From a virus: a DNA stretch of 64,000 bases. The number at the start of each line of letters is the position of its first letter. Positions within the stretch are counted from its first letter, which is position 1. Below are positions 1-7,768 of the stretch, in pieces. Made by a program: the position numbers and the translations under genes. The notes beneath the pieces were generated by a model. That model saw only the letters and a program-made list of their open reading frames with translations, had not been told where the DNA came from and did no database searches. Location of the stretch: positions 172,431 through 236,430 of IMG/VR virus record IMGVR_UViG_2162886007_000107. One strand, written 5' to 3'.

Positions 1-2
1 GC

Positions 3-401
3 AACGCCATCCAGCGCCATATCGACAAGACTGTTAAAGGTCTGTCGAGAAGCGCACGGCGCTTTAAGCTGGATGGCTACGACGTACCTATTGTCAATGG
101 CAATTCCGTGTTCCGTAACGAACTGGGTGCGATCTTGGCAGTAGATGAGCCGTTCTCTGTGACGTACACCGATCACCGTGACGGACGGCAGTATTCACTG
201 CGTAGCAAAAAGGATGGTTTGCATGTAGGTGACATTGCCAAGCGCTTCGGTGGCGGTGGTCATGCTAACAGTGCGGCTTTCCGTATCCACATGGATGATG
301 ACCAATTCCATAACTCTCATCTGGAACTCTCTTCTACTCGGCACGTCAAGAACGGCAACGAGTGGGTCGAAGTTCCACGTTATGCAAAGAAGGATAGTTA
401 A
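3..401 (+). CDS. DHH/DHHA1-family phosphoesterase, C-terminal part (5' end outside window)
   Basis: The frame is open from base 3 with no start, so the gene begins upstream of the window. The visible 132 residues end with the DHHA1 signature: a YSLRS strand, then VGDIAKRFGGGGHANSAAF. In DHH phosphoesterases this glycine-rich GGGGH loop binds the substrate, while the catalytic DHH motif lies N-terminal, here outside the window. Members cleave short oligonucleotides (nanoRNase), cyclic dinucleotides or pAp. Which substrate applies cannot be told from the C-terminus. The next gene follows after 2 bases with a GTG start. A GTG at 108 is internal to the domain and is not a credible start. Confidence 0.85.
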   Translation, partial: NAIQRHIDKTVKGLSRSARRFKLDGYDVPIVNGNSVFRNELGAILAVDEPFSVTYTDHRDGRQYSLRSKKDGLHVGDIAKRFGGGGHANSAAFRIHMDDDQFHNSHLELSSTRHVKNGNEWVEVPRYAKKDS

Positions 402-403
402 TA

Positions 404-868
404 GTGAGAATGCGCTCCCCACGGTTAAATAAATCCTTGGAACTCGGGCGTAGTCGTATGCGAGAAGCCTTTGTTACGGAGGAAATGCAACTCCTTCGTA
501 CCAAGGCTTTTGAAAATCTGGAGACCCTCGGGTATTTTGACAAAGCCAACAAAGAGCTTCAAGGCTTTGAAGTAAGTATCCGTAATGAAATGTATGGGTT
601 TGATAACCCTACTGCTCCAGAGTTCATCAAGATTCGCGTTACTACTACCCAAGAACCATACCCGATGTTTGTAATCACGCGCGACGTGAAAATTACTGGT
701 AAACGCTTTGATCCAAACAAAGCACGCTTCCGGTTTTGCGCGGGTACCAAGAAGTGGTCGATCTTCAGCGAAAGCGCTGGGTATCCACTCCATGTGTCTG
801 TTTACAAGAAAGTATTGGAAACTCTCGTTGCCCACGATAAGGCACCTGTCAGGAGACCTGTTAAATGA
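404..868 (+). CDS. Hypothetical basic protein, 154 aa
   Basis: Unrecognised. The GTG start lies 2 bases after the DHH gene behind AAGGA; the ATG at 410 is an alternative. The first 25 residues are Arg-rich, a helical stretch follows (about 30-55), and the rest looks like alternating strands ending in a basic tail (PVRRPVK). The stop overlaps the next start as ATGA, so the two genes are probably translationally coupled. Confidence 0.85.
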   Translation: MRMRSPRLNKSLELGRSRMREAFVTEEMQLLRTKAFENLETLGYFDKANKELQGFEVSIRNEMYGFDNPTAPEFIKIRVTTTQEPYPMFVITRDVKITGKRFDPNKARFRFCAGTKKWSIFSESAGYPLHVSVYKKVLETLVAHDKAPVRRPVK

Positions 869-1242
869 CTTGCAATAACTGCGGCAATTGCAAATGTGAG
901 CCACAACCAACCCAGTACGAACTCGCCATGAACAAAGCTGGCGACGTCCTGGAGTACGCTCTGGATCATGTGGACCATCCACAGTTCGATCGTATCAAGT
1001 ACCCTAACCGTGTTTCGGTTGGTGGCTACTTCGCCGGTATCCACGAAGACGAGTTCTTCGGTCCCCGCATTTATCTGTGGGAAAGCGACAAGCCTGATGA
1101 AGATCCGATCGTGTACATCAACCGTACTGCGATGGGTCTGCACAACGTGGATGCTACTCCTCCAATGATCACCTCCAAGGAAATGAATGATCTGATGGCG
1201 CAGTTCAAAGACCTGCTCAACAAACACTTCTTCCAGGGGTGA
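865..1242 (+). CDS. Hypothetical protein with N-terminal Cys cluster, 125 aa
   Basis: Unrecognised. The start overlaps the preceding stop by 4 bases and has AGGAG upstream. Four cysteines at residues 3, 6, 9 and 11 (CxxCxxCxC) sit at the extreme N-terminus and could bind a metal or be oxidised. The remainder is acidic, with a beta-like central part and a C-terminal helix. No enzyme motif is visible. Confidence 0.88.
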   Translation: MTCNNCGNCKCEPQPTQYELAMNKAGDVLEYALDHVDHPQFDRIKYPNRVSVGGYFAGIHEDEFFGPRIYLWESDKPDEDPIVYINRTAMGLHNVDATPPMITSKEMNDLMAQFKDLLNKHFFQG

Positions 1243-1246
1243 TATC

Positions 1247-1966
1247 ATGAATCAGACTTCTCAAAACCTTTTTGATCGGATTGTTAACGTACTCGAATAT
1301 GCCTGGGTAGCTGCTCCAGGTATGGTACAAAAGACTTCCGTTACTAGTGCTACTTTTGTTTTCAAGAAAGATGGGGAATGGACGATCCACTATTACGAGT
1401 ACCCGCTTGTTATTGGCGCGCCCTTGTTCAGCATTTCCAAGAACGGCCTTCAAGCTGACTTGAATACGACTGACGCCATTGTCGAAAGTAAGCTTCGTAA
1501 TTTGCTACATCTTCTGCGCACCGAATACGGTAACCCGTTACAAGCTAAAATGGTGACGATCGATAATTTCGAAGCCCGAGGTATGGTATTACCACCGGGG
1601 GTTGAAAGTTCTATCCAACCAAACGAAATTCTCAGTGCGGTAAGTGAGCTGTATCACCGGATGTTGGAATCCCTTCGTGTTGCCAATGACTACTATGGCT
1701 TCACTGGTCGACTGGCTACTGTCAACGGAGTAATTGTAACTACTGGACAGAATCGTACTTATGGTAAGGAGTTCACTTTTGAATTTCCTGCCAAAGACGG
1801 GGTTCGATCATCCACGGTTAACCTCTATTCCACTGGGTTCACGTTCTACTCCGGTGAACAAAGAAACATACCGGATTGTGAAGCCATGTTGGTTAACCTC
1901 CGTGTTATCAGTAAGGCGGTAATCGAATCCCTCACTCCATCCGGCATCAGCCATTTGGCTAGCTAA
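1247..1966 (+). CDS. Hypothetical protein, two similar halves, 239 aa
   Basis: Unrecognised. Each half seems to contain a beta-rich stretch followed by a helix (about residues 25-85 and 150-230), suggesting an internal duplication, though identity is low. It starts 4 bases after the previous gene and is followed 9 bases later by the next, so it belongs to the 404-2659 operon. No signal peptide or membrane segment. Confidence 0.88.
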   Translation: MNQTSQNLFDRIVNVLEYAWVAAPGMVQKTSVTSATFVFKKDGEWTIHYYEYPLVIGAPLFSISKNGLQADLNTTDAIVESKLRNLLHLLRTEYGNPLQAKMVTIDNFEARGMVLPPGVESSIQPNEILSAVSELYHRMLESLRVANDYYGFTGRLATVNGVIVTTGQNRTYGKEFTFEFPAKDGVRSSTVNLYSTGFTFYSGEQRNIPDCEAMLVNLRVISKAVIESLTPSGISHLAS

Positions 1967-1975
1967 GGAATAAAC

Positions 1976-2659
1976 ATGAGTTCCATCCGTGACTGTATGA
2001 CTATAGCTGCTGATGTGGTATCGGTCTACAAGAAAATTCTGGATGTCAGTATAGGGGACGTACCTATTGGTTGCGTTTACGTAGCTGATGGTATCTACGC
2101 TTCCGTGCTGACCGATACCGAGCCGTATCGTGTTGCGTTCTATGACTTTACTGTTTCTCACGAACCGTTCTTTATTGTAGGTGAAAAGACCTACGATCCT
2201 CGTGCAGATGGTAAGGATGGGGTTTACTTCTATCCTTTTGTTGTAGAAGCTCTGTATGCGTTCCTACGTCTGTTCGTTTCACGCGATCAGGTCAGGCCAG
2301 TACAGAACCCTGACATCTGGGATTGGGATCGTTCTCCACGAGTGTTGGTTGCATTCCACCACATGTGGCGTCTCATGAAGAAGAGTTATCCGAAAAGCCA
2401 GGAGATTACCACGCGCGCTGATTACTTCGTTAAAGGCGAGTCAAGCATGTGTGTCTGGATATGGAACGACGAACTTCAAACGGTAACGGCCTTTTGGGGC
2501 GGTATTGATTTGAATGGTCAAACCCGCGGCTTGGGTATTACCTATGACGGTAAAGCTCTAAGCAATGTCCGTGCAGACTGGGGAATCCACCTTGACGGTA
2601 ATGACACTTTGTTCTGTAAGGCTATTGCACATATCCCGTTCAATCCAGCGTTGCAGTAA
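1976..2659 (+). CDS. Hypothetical protein, last gene of operon, 227 aa
   Basis: Unrecognised. ATG preceded by AAGGA. Aromatic-rich and beta-like, with tryptophan clusters around residues 102-125 and 160-172. As in the preceding gene, two beta-rich halves separated by a helix can be imagined, so the two may be distant relatives. A strong hairpin terminator follows 16 bases after the stop and closes the operon. Confidence 0.88.
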   Translation: MSSIRDCMTIAADVVSVYKKILDVSIGDVPIGCVYVADGIYASVLTDTEPYRVAFYDFTVSHEPFFIVGEKTYDPRADGKDGVYFYPFVVEALYAFLRLFVSRDQVRPVQNPDIWDWDRSPRVLVAFHHMWRLMKKSYPKSQEITTRADYFVKGESSMCVWIWNDELQTVTAFWGGIDLNGQTRGLGITYDGKALSNVRADWGIHLDGNDTLFCKAIAHIPFNPALQ

Positions 2660-2675
2660 TTTGTAAATCGTATAG

Positions 2676-2725
2676 CCTACCAGGGGTAATTCCCTGGTAG
2701 GTACACCCTTCTTTATTTTTTTGTT
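2676..2725 (+). terminator. Intrinsic terminator
   Basis: Perfect 10-bp stem CCTACCAGGG (2676-2685) and CCCTGGTAGG (2692-2701), 6-base loop, then a T-rich run at 2708-2722. Ends the operon closing at 2659. Confidence 0.85.
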
Positions 2726-2737
2726 CAAGGCCTCTTT

Positions 2738-3178
2738 ATGGATCGTGATTACAGCTACATACAGGTGTCTCTAAGAGACGATCTCGTACAGGACGTATAT
2801 AGCCAGCTCATTGAGATTGGCGTTGCTCCTAACGACAAGTACGACCTCCACACAACCATCATGTTTGATGAGCGTGATCTGGTTGCTCCTTTCTGTGAAT
2901 TGGAACCTAACAAGGAATTCGTTGCCAAGATCAACGGTATGGGTAAATTGGGGGATGCTTACGTATTCCACCTTTATAGTCCGCAACTGCACGAGGCTTT
3001 TACCAAGCTTACTGAAGCCGGCTACGAGCATTCGTACGGTACTCCGTTGTGGCATCTGTCTTTGGCATACAAGCTGGATGATTTCCAATACCTATCCATT
3101 GACCATGCATTTGCTCATTGGATGGGTCGTGAGATCGTGTTGCGCAATATGGCGTTTGGTTTTAAGAAGAATAAGTGA
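2738..3178 (+). CDS. 2H phosphoesterase, candidate Acb1-like anti-CBASS cyclic-nucleotide nuclease
   Basis: 146 residues with two H-x-[ST] motifs: H38-T-T40 in YDLHTTIMF and H106-L-S108 in WHLSLAY. Paired HxT/S motifs are the catalytic signature of 2H phosphoesterases (LigT/CPDase/Acb1 superfamily). Length and motif spacing (68 residues between histidines) are close to those of T4 Acb1, which hydrolyses cyclic di- and trinucleotide signals of CBASS defence. Other 2H enzymes open 2',3'-cyclic phosphates of RNA, so RNA repair is the alternative. It stands alone between a terminator upstream and the first early promoter downstream. The 2H fold is well supported; the anti-CBASS role is inference. 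Confidence 0.75.
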   Translation: MDRDYSYIQVSLRDDLVQDVYSQLIEIGVAPNDKYDLHTTIMFDERDLVAPFCELEPNKEFVAKINGMGKLGDAYVFHLYSPQLHEAFTKLTEAGYEHSYGTPLWHLSLAYKLDDFQYLSIDHAFAHWMGREIVLRNMAFGFKKNK

Positions 3179-3188
3179 GGCTGGAAAT

Positions 3189-3236
3189 TTAACTTCTAGG
3201 ATTAGACACGTCTATATTACTCCCGTGTATGAATGA
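3189..3236 (+). promoter_or_regulatory. Early promoter, TTAACTTCT-N15-TATATTAC type
   Basis: TTAACTTCT at 3189-3197, 15 bases, then TATATTAC at 3213-3220 and TCCCGTGTATGAATGA. One of nine plus-strand copies in this window. TATATTAC is the core of phiKZ early promoters. It reads into the gene at 3288. Confidence 0.8.
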
Positions 3237-3287
3237 CAAAGGTTTTTAATAATTGCCTTGTCTCAACTGATAGCCGCGGGAGGCTCC

Positions 3288-4403
3288 ATGTTTCAAATAG
3301 ACACGATCGTAGAAGCGGTAACCAAGCACTCCAAGGTCGAGGACGATCTGGCTGCGGCTATCGTTGGGTTCTATCTGCTGGACATCAAGTTCATTGCAGT
3401 AAACCAACGCAAGAAAGTTCTGGATGCGCTGAAAGAACGTTTGGGTAAAACCTGGACTATCAGCAAGATCCGTGGTGTCAATCCAAAGATCTTGGGTGAT
3501 CTGCAATTGCCATCGAAAGAACAACCGGTAACTGGCGATAACGTCAGCCCGACTCACAAAGTCGAGGTCACCCCAAATGCCGCTCTGCAATACGAGTGGC
3601 CAGAAGGGCAAGGTCCGACAGCCGTCCAACACCAAACCAACACCAACACCATTTCGCACTCCGAGGAAACCAGCATGACCAACACCGCCATCACTCTGAC
3701 CTCCGCCCCTGAAGTTATCCTGGCGCACGTCAAAGAAAACAAGAAGGCCATCAAGGCCCAGGTCGAAGATTTCAAAGAGCTGGTCGAATCCGACAAGAAG
3801 CGCAGCAAGGCCGTCCACAAGTGGATCGAAGCCGACGAAGATCGTGAAGAAGCCTGGAAAGCTTTCAACGCTCACCTCGACGGCGCGATCAAGGACAAAG
3901 ACACCCTGCTGATCACCTTCGTTCGTCTGAGCGAAAAGCCGAAGAAAGAATTCCGCAGCCTGGAAAAAGCCATGAAGTCCAAAGCGAAAGAAATCGCTGA
4001 AGCCTCGGGTGAAGGTCGCAAAGACGTCGCAACCAGCTTCGGCCTGGGCGCAATCGTCGGTGGTCTCGGCAACATGTTCATGAACGGTTTCACGCCTGGT
4101 GCGGCAGTGGGTACCGCAGTGGCCGCTGGCGGCTGCTACTACCTCGGCACCAAGATCGACGAGCAAGGCGACGACGACGGCATCGACAAGCGCGCTGGCG
4201 CCTTCCTGCTGGGCGGTGGTCTGGGCTACGGCGGTGCAGCTCTCGGCCGCATGGCTGAAGTGCATGTCATCGAACAATACGCCGAATGGTTCGGCGGCAA
4301 GGAAGACGGCGAAGTTTCCGACAGCGTGTCGGTAGTCATCCACAACAACAACCTTCCGGCCGATAGCACTCAGAACTCTCTGCGTGCTCTGGGTCTGATC
4401 TAA
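3288..4403 (+). CDS. Early protein with glycine-zipper membrane region, 371 aa
   Basis: Unrecognised. The ATG at 3288 has GGGAGG 5-10 bases upstream and is preferred to the in-frame TTG at 3258. Residues 1-75 look globular. A Thr/His/Pro-rich linker spans about 85-135, a charged Lys/Glu helical region 140-245, then two Gly/Ala-rich hydrophobic stretches (about 250-290 and 305-330) with GxxxG spacing typical of glycine-zipper membrane or pore segments. From about 3580 the gene uses C-ending codons far more than its neighbours, suggesting high expression, which fits a strong early promoter just upstream. A perfect palindromic terminator follows. A membrane-active early protein is a guess from composition only. 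Confidence 0.88.
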   Translation: MFQIDTIVEAVTKHSKVEDDLAAAIVGFYLLDIKFIAVNQRKKVLDALKERLGKTWTISKIRGVNPKILGDLQLPSKEQPVTGDNVSPTHKVEVTPNAALQYEWPEGQGPTAVQHQTNTNTISHSEETSMTNTAITLTSAPEVILAHVKENKKAIKAQVEDFKELVESDKKRSKAVHKWIEADEDREEAWKAFNAHLDGAIKDKDTLLITFVRLSEKPKKEFRSLEKAMKSKAKEIAEASGEGRKDVATSFGLGAIVGGLGNMFMNGFTPGAAVGTAVAAGGCYYLGTKIDEQGDDDGIDKRAGAFLLGGGLGYGGAALGRMAEVHVIEQYAEWFGGKEDGEVSDSVSVVIHNNNLPADSTQNSLRALGLI

Positions 4404-4410
4404 CCAGGTA

Positions 4411-4456
4411 TAGCAGAGTACCCCGTGGGGTACTCTGCTAGCACCCTTTTCTTTTT
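4411..4456 (+). terminator. Intrinsic terminator, 14-bp perfect palindrome
   Basis: TAGCAGAGTACCCC (4411-4424) pairs perfectly with 4427-4440 around a 2-base centre, followed by CCCTTTTCTTTTTT. Nearly the same stem recurs at 24170-24193. Confidence 0.9.
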
Positions 4457-4473
4457 TGCTGCGAGGTCTATTT

Positions 4474-4683
4474 ATGCAACATGTCGTTTTTGCAGTTCTC
4501 ACTGTTCTCGGTAGTGCAGCACCGCAAGCGCCACAAGTTACAACCTTCAGAACGGATGACTGTAAGGCAGGCATGGAACAAGTAGTTCGTAGCTACAGCC
4601 TGCAACAGTTTGTTCGTTCTTGGTCCGTTAAAAGCATGACTGCCGATAACGGTAAACTTCATTTGAAAGTCACTTGTAATTAG
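4474..4683 (+). CDS. Small possibly exported protein, 69 aa
   Basis: Unrecognised. ATG at 4474 preceded by GAGG and a T-rich spacer. The N-terminus MQHVVFAVLTVLGSAAPQA resembles a short signal peptide with possible cleavage after the AxA-like Ala residues, though it lacks a clear basic n-region. Two cysteines remain in the mature part (C30, C68), which could form a disulphide in the periplasm. It begins 34 bases after the terminator. Confidence 0.7.
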   Translation: MQHVVFAVLTVLGSAAPQAPQVTTFRTDDCKAGMEQVVRSYSLQQFVRSWSVKSMTADNGKLHLKVTCN

Positions 4684-4693
4684 AGGGTATCCA

Positions 4694-5344
4694 ATGGATC
4701 TGTTTAATGTTTTGACTGACGAGGATAAATGCAAATCCATCGTCAAGTACTTCATGCTCAACTTCCTGAAACAACCGTTCAACTATCGCCAAACAATCGC
4801 GCACAACAAATACCAGTTGGTGTTGGAATATTCCTGCACGTCGCGCGGTCCTAACTACGTCGTCGAGATTCTCAAGATGACTAGCGGCATGTTCACGCCT
4901 GGTCAGTTCAGTCCTGCTACTCAGCAGCGCATGGGCTTCCGTTACTTCCAGGATCGCGATGGTGTTCTGTCTTTGGGTCATGCCGAATGGCCAGAAGTTC
5001 TCGACGTTCTGGAAGACTTCCTGGTTAAGCAGTGCTGTGTCGTAGGTCCTTTGCAAGAGATCATTGCAGAGAAGACCAAAGACGCTACAGAAGCATCACA
5101 AGAGATCATCATCGGTGATGCGACCCTCTACGGAACTGTCGAGTACAATTCCAAAGAAGGCTACAGTCTTTATCTTGCAGGCGGAGATCCTTCTCGTCCA
5201 AGTGAAAAGATCATCATGAAAAGCATGGATACCAGTAAAGACGGTGTGCAATCAGGACTTGTGCGCGGTAACCTCAAGGAGCTGGCAGGGAAGATTTTCG
5301 ATATCCATAAGGACATCTGTAAACAACCCAAACGCGTGGAGTAA
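4694..5344 (+). CDS. Hypothetical protein, 216 aa
   Basis: Unrecognised. ATG after GAGGGTATCCA. An N-terminal helical part is followed by two beta-rich segments (about 30-95 and 135-190), each followed by a helix. No catalytic motif. First soluble gene of the 4474-6347 operon; the next gene starts 3 bases downstream. Confidence 0.87.
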   Translation: MDLFNVLTDEDKCKSIVKYFMLNFLKQPFNYRQTIAHNKYQLVLEYSCTSRGPNYVVEILKMTSGMFTPGQFSPATQQRMGFRYFQDRDGVLSLGHAEWPEVLDVLEDFLVKQCCVVGPLQEIIAEKTKDATEASQEIIIGDATLYGTVEYNSKEGYSLYLAGGDPSRPSEKIIMKSMDTSKDGVQSGLVRGNLKELAGKIFDIHKDICKQPKRVE

Positions 5345-5347
5345 ATC

Positions 5348-5650
5348 ATGCCAGAAAGATCTCAATCCTTTCGTCGCCCCTGGATCTTCAAATCAATCGA
5401 CGAGCCAGACATTAACTACGTCTGGTTAGCCGAATACATGGCTCAGCACAACCTGACAATGGAAGTTGCTTTGGAACACCTTTCGCACAAAATGCGAGAG
5501 TTCCTGGAGAAGGGTAAGGAAGTCCTGGAGCAACTGGACGGTAGTAATCCAGACCTGCTCAAGAACTGCGAGGTCTTTGTTGGTAGTTATCAACACGCTG
5601 TAGACTTCTACAGTCCCATTCCGTTGGTGCCGATTATAAAGGAAGAGTAA
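5348..5650 (+). CDS. WVxWY-module protein, tandem paralogue A, 100 aa
   Basis: Unrecognised family. It contains one copy of a short module seen across this window: VWLAEYMAQHN followed by a helix with regularly spaced Ala/Glu/His. Residues 24-95 align with the next gene (WLAEYM, EVALEH versus EVAMEH, and a C-terminal PLVP/PLVN segment), showing a tandem duplication. The stop shares a base with the following ATG (TAATG), implying coupled translation. Confidence 0.87.
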   Translation: MPERSQSFRRPWIFKSIDEPDINYVWLAEYMAQHNLTMEVALEHLSHKMREFLEKGKEVLEQLDGSNPDLLKNCEVFVGSYQHAVDFYSPIPLVPIIKEE

Positions 5651-6078
5651 TGTCGGATAAAGACAACAGCCTAGGCTTAGACGACTTTGGTGAGGACCCT
5701 CTTACCAAGCCGGAATTTCTTCGCAAGAAGACTGGTCCTCGTCCAATGCCATGGCTGACGTGGGATAACCCCAAAGTAAACCCCATGTGGTTGGCCGAGT
5801 ATATGCATCAACACGATCTCTCTTTAGAGGTGGCGATGGAGCATTGGGCTGTTCACATGGGGCGCTTCATAAAGCAGCTTACTAAAACGGTAGAGCTGGT
5901 TGAAAGTAGCGACGATAAAACCGTTAACGCCATAAAGGTATTTATCAAAGACCACAAACAAGTCGATGGCTTTTATGGTGAAATGCCTTTGGTTAATGTT
6001 CTCGTTAAGGGTAGCGAATGTCCTGTCCCGTTGAAAAAGAGCTTGCTGCCAGGTTCGAAAAACTCTTCAGAGACTTAG
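5650..6078 (+). CDS. WVxWY-module protein, tandem paralogue B, 142 aa
   Basis: Paralogue of the preceding gene, with a 40-residue N-terminal extension. Shared landmarks are NPMWLAEYMHQHDLSLEVAMEH (split here as NPMWLAEYM and EVAMEH) and a terminal FYGEMPLVNVL. The last 20 residues are out of the conserved part and overlap the start of the next gene by 61 bases, so the extension past the conserved core may be non-essential. Function unknown. Confidence 0.85.
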   Translation: MSDKDNSLGLDDFGEDPLTKPEFLRKKTGPRPMPWLTWDNPKVNPMWLAEYMHQHDLSLEVAMEHWAVHMGRFIKQLTKTVELVESSDDKTVNAIKVFIKDHKQVDGFYGEMPLVNVLVKGSECPVPLKKSLLPGSKNSSET

Positions 6079-6347
6079 ACCCCAAAAAGGTCGAAGACTT
6101 GATGGAAGAGTTGATTGATCACTACACCTACGGGAAGTATGGGTTGTCTGTGATCAGTGAGGTACGCAAAGTTAAGAAGTTCCAATCTTGCGTATCTATT
6201 CAACCTGTTGCTGAAAAGGCGATCCTCGTAAGCCCCTACGGATTCGAGATCACTTCCGTAACCCAACATCCAAAAGGTGGGGTCCAAGTTATCATGAAGG
6301 AGACTACTCGGAACGAACACATCCGTGAACAAAGCAGTCGAGGTTGA
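6018..6347 (+). CDS. Hypothetical protein, 109 aa
   Basis: Unrecognised. ATG at 6018 has AAGGG 6 bases upstream inside the preceding gene. A charged amphipathic N-terminal helix (residues 4-32) is followed by a beta-like region. An ATG at 6102 would avoid the 61-base overlap but would cut the helix. A terminator lies 12 bases after the stop. Confidence 0.75.
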   Translation: MSCPVEKELAARFEKLFRDLDPKKVEDLMEELIDHYTYGKYGLSVISEVRKVKKFQSCVSIQPVAEKAILVSPYGFEITSVTQHPKGGVQVIMKETTRNEHIREQSSRG

Positions 6348-6359
6348 GAGCAAGAACTA

Positions 6360-6405
6360 CTCCCTACTCCCCGCTAAGGGAGTAGGGAGGACTATTTGCT
6401 TTTAA
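6360..6405 (+). terminator. Intrinsic terminator
   Basis: Perfect 12-bp stem CTCCCTACTCCC (6360-6371) and 6378-6389 with a 6-base loop, followed by a moderately T-rich stretch that runs directly into a promoter element. Confidence 0.82.
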
Positions 6406-6435
6406 AAGAAACTCAAGCCTAAATTATTACGGTAA
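6396..6435 (+). promoter_or_regulatory. Early promoter, divergent copy
   Basis: TTGCTTTTA at 6396-6404, 15 bases, then CCTAAATTATTACGGTAAG. The core TAAATTAT (6420-6427) departs from TATATTAC at two or three positions but keeps the spacing and the downstream GGTA. Reads into 6457. Confidence 0.6.
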
Positions 6436-6456
6436 GAACATAACGGAATTTTAATA

Positions 6457-6897
6457 ATGACCATGAGTAAGCGGGACCAGTTATTCAATCAGGTGCTCGG
6501 TGATTTCAAAGAGTTTTTCAAAGTTCCTGTTCGTGATGGCATGGCTGACGCTCCTGTATTGAACGTTAGCAATAACAAGAAGTTTCCTAATCTTAACGGT
6601 CGTCATTTCCTGGCTGGTTATTCCACGCCCAATGATGTGAAGAACCGTGCAGAAGGCATTGCGTTTGTAGAGTACTTCCCTGACAGAATAGGGGTGCTCA
6701 ATGTGCAGTGCATTATTCATATCTCTCCAACATCCGTACCGTCTGATGTATTAGGCTGTGAGGCAGGGGAAGATTCGGATCTTACCATTGGTGAGTGTGT
6801 GGAGTTATTCCGCATCCTGGGGGATTTCCTCACCAATTGGAAAATGGAACGTGAGTTCCTTACATCGGCAATCCCTCCCACTACTACTAAACACTAA
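6457..6897 (+). CDS. 'L-GR-FVF' family protein 1, 146 aa
   Basis: First of four related proteins encoded between 6457 and 8619. Shared layout: an N-terminal helix beginning with a phenylalanine-rich stretch (FKEFFKV), a strand, then LNGRHFLAGYS, matching LSGRQFVFETR, LQGRDFVFSTA and LRGKSFMFAAM in the others, then two strands and a C-terminal helix. Function unknown. Start ATG at 6457 chosen over ATG 6463 because GGA lies 10 bases upstream. Being promoter-proximal it is probably early. Confidence 0.85.
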   Translation: MTMSKRDQLFNQVLGDFKEFFKVPVRDGMADAPVLNVSNNKKFPNLNGRHFLAGYSTPNDVKNRAEGIAFVEYFPDRIGVLNVQCIIHISPTSVPSDVLGCEAGEDSDLTIGECVELFRILGDFLTNWKMEREFLTSAIPPTTTKH

Positions 6898-6908
6898 GAG
6901 AGTTAATC

Positions 6909-7331
6909 ATGCAAAAGTCTATCGAAGTAACCCAAGAATTCACCTTCGCAGAAGTTTACCGCGACCTGGTCTGGTTCGGTAATGAGTTTCAAAAATGTGC
7001 GGCAGTGAAGTTCGAAGCGAGTGGTGATCCATCCATTCCCGCCGATCTGAGCGGCCGTCAGTTCGTGTTCGAAACCCGCGTCGGTACCAACCGTGCTACT
7101 GGTAAATCTCTTGCCGGCATCCTGATCTACGAGGTCAAAGTCGACGGTCAGGAAGGCGAATACTTTGCCAGTGTTTCTCGCGACCTGGATCTGACAGAAG
7201 ATCCTGAAGTTATCTTCGCTGATCCAGAGAATATGCTGACAGTAGAAAGTGTCGAAATGCTGCTGCTGGTGGTTCAGAAATCGGTAATCGAATTCCGCGG
7301 TGAACTCGACCAACCTAAGGTTGTTCATTAA
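6909..7331 (+). CDS. 'L-GR-FVF' family protein 2, 140 aa
   Basis: Second member: FAEVYRDLVWFG helix, LSGRQFVFETR core (about residues 47-57), GKSLAGILIYEV strand and a C-terminal helix (LTVESVEMLLLVVQKSVIEF). Acidic, no catalytic residues evident. ATG follows GAGAGTTAATC. The conserved core is likely structural rather than catalytic, because polar residues around it vary. Confidence 0.85.
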   Translation: MQKSIEVTQEFTFAEVYRDLVWFGNEFQKCAAVKFEASGDPSIPADLSGRQFVFETRVGTNRATGKSLAGILIYEVKVDGQEGEYFASVSRDLDLTEDPEVIFADPENMLTVESVEMLLLVVQKSVIEFRGELDQPKVVH

Positions 7332-7343
7332 GGAGGGGTAGTC

Positions 7344-7757
7344 GTGACTACTTCTGAACCTTTCATCGTGAAATACGCCAAGGACTTCAAACTTTGGCGT
7401 ATCCACAAAACGTTCCTGAATTTCGGCTTGGCTACTCGTACCAAGCCCGAGGTTCGCTTCATGAAGAACAATCAGACTCCAGCTATTCTTCAGGGTCGTG
7501 ATTTTGTCTTCAGTACTGCTGAGGGTCTTGACTCTCAGAATAATAATCGCCCAGTGATCGGTGTACAAATTACAGAACGTATCATGGGCATGGAAGTTGA
7601 TTTGTGCAAGGTTGTGCAGTTCAAAGACGACAGATCGTCACCTGCGGTTGTAATGTTACTCGGTGGTAACGTGTTGGAAGAAGCGTTCATTAAGGACGTT
7701 CTCAAAATTGCTGAAGCAGTTATCCGTAACCATCCGGACTACTTCGACCCTAATTAA
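7344..7757 (+). CDS. 'L-GR-FVF' family protein 3, 137 aa
   Basis: Third member: FKLWRIHKTFLNFG helix, LQGRDFVFSTA core (residues about 50-60), RPVIGVQITE strand and a closing helix (KDVLKIAEAVI). The start is GTG just before base 7345 with AAGGAGGGG about 8 bases upstream, an unusually strong ribosome binding site. Function unknown. Confidence 0.84.
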   Translation: MTTSEPFIVKYAKDFKLWRIHKTFLNFGLATRTKPEVRFMKNNQTPAILQGRDFVFSTAEGLDSQNNNRPVIGVQITERIMGMEVDLCKVVQFKDDRSSPAVVMLLGGNVLEEAFIKDVLKIAEAVIRNHPDYFDPN

Positions 7758-7768
7758 GGAAGTCACCC

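Noticed and set aside
3246-4574. Open frame of 442 codons antisense to the glycine-zipper gene
   Set aside because: It runs through the palindromic terminator and has no ribosome site. The sense gene has a promoter, a Shine-Dalgarno sequence and a terminator.
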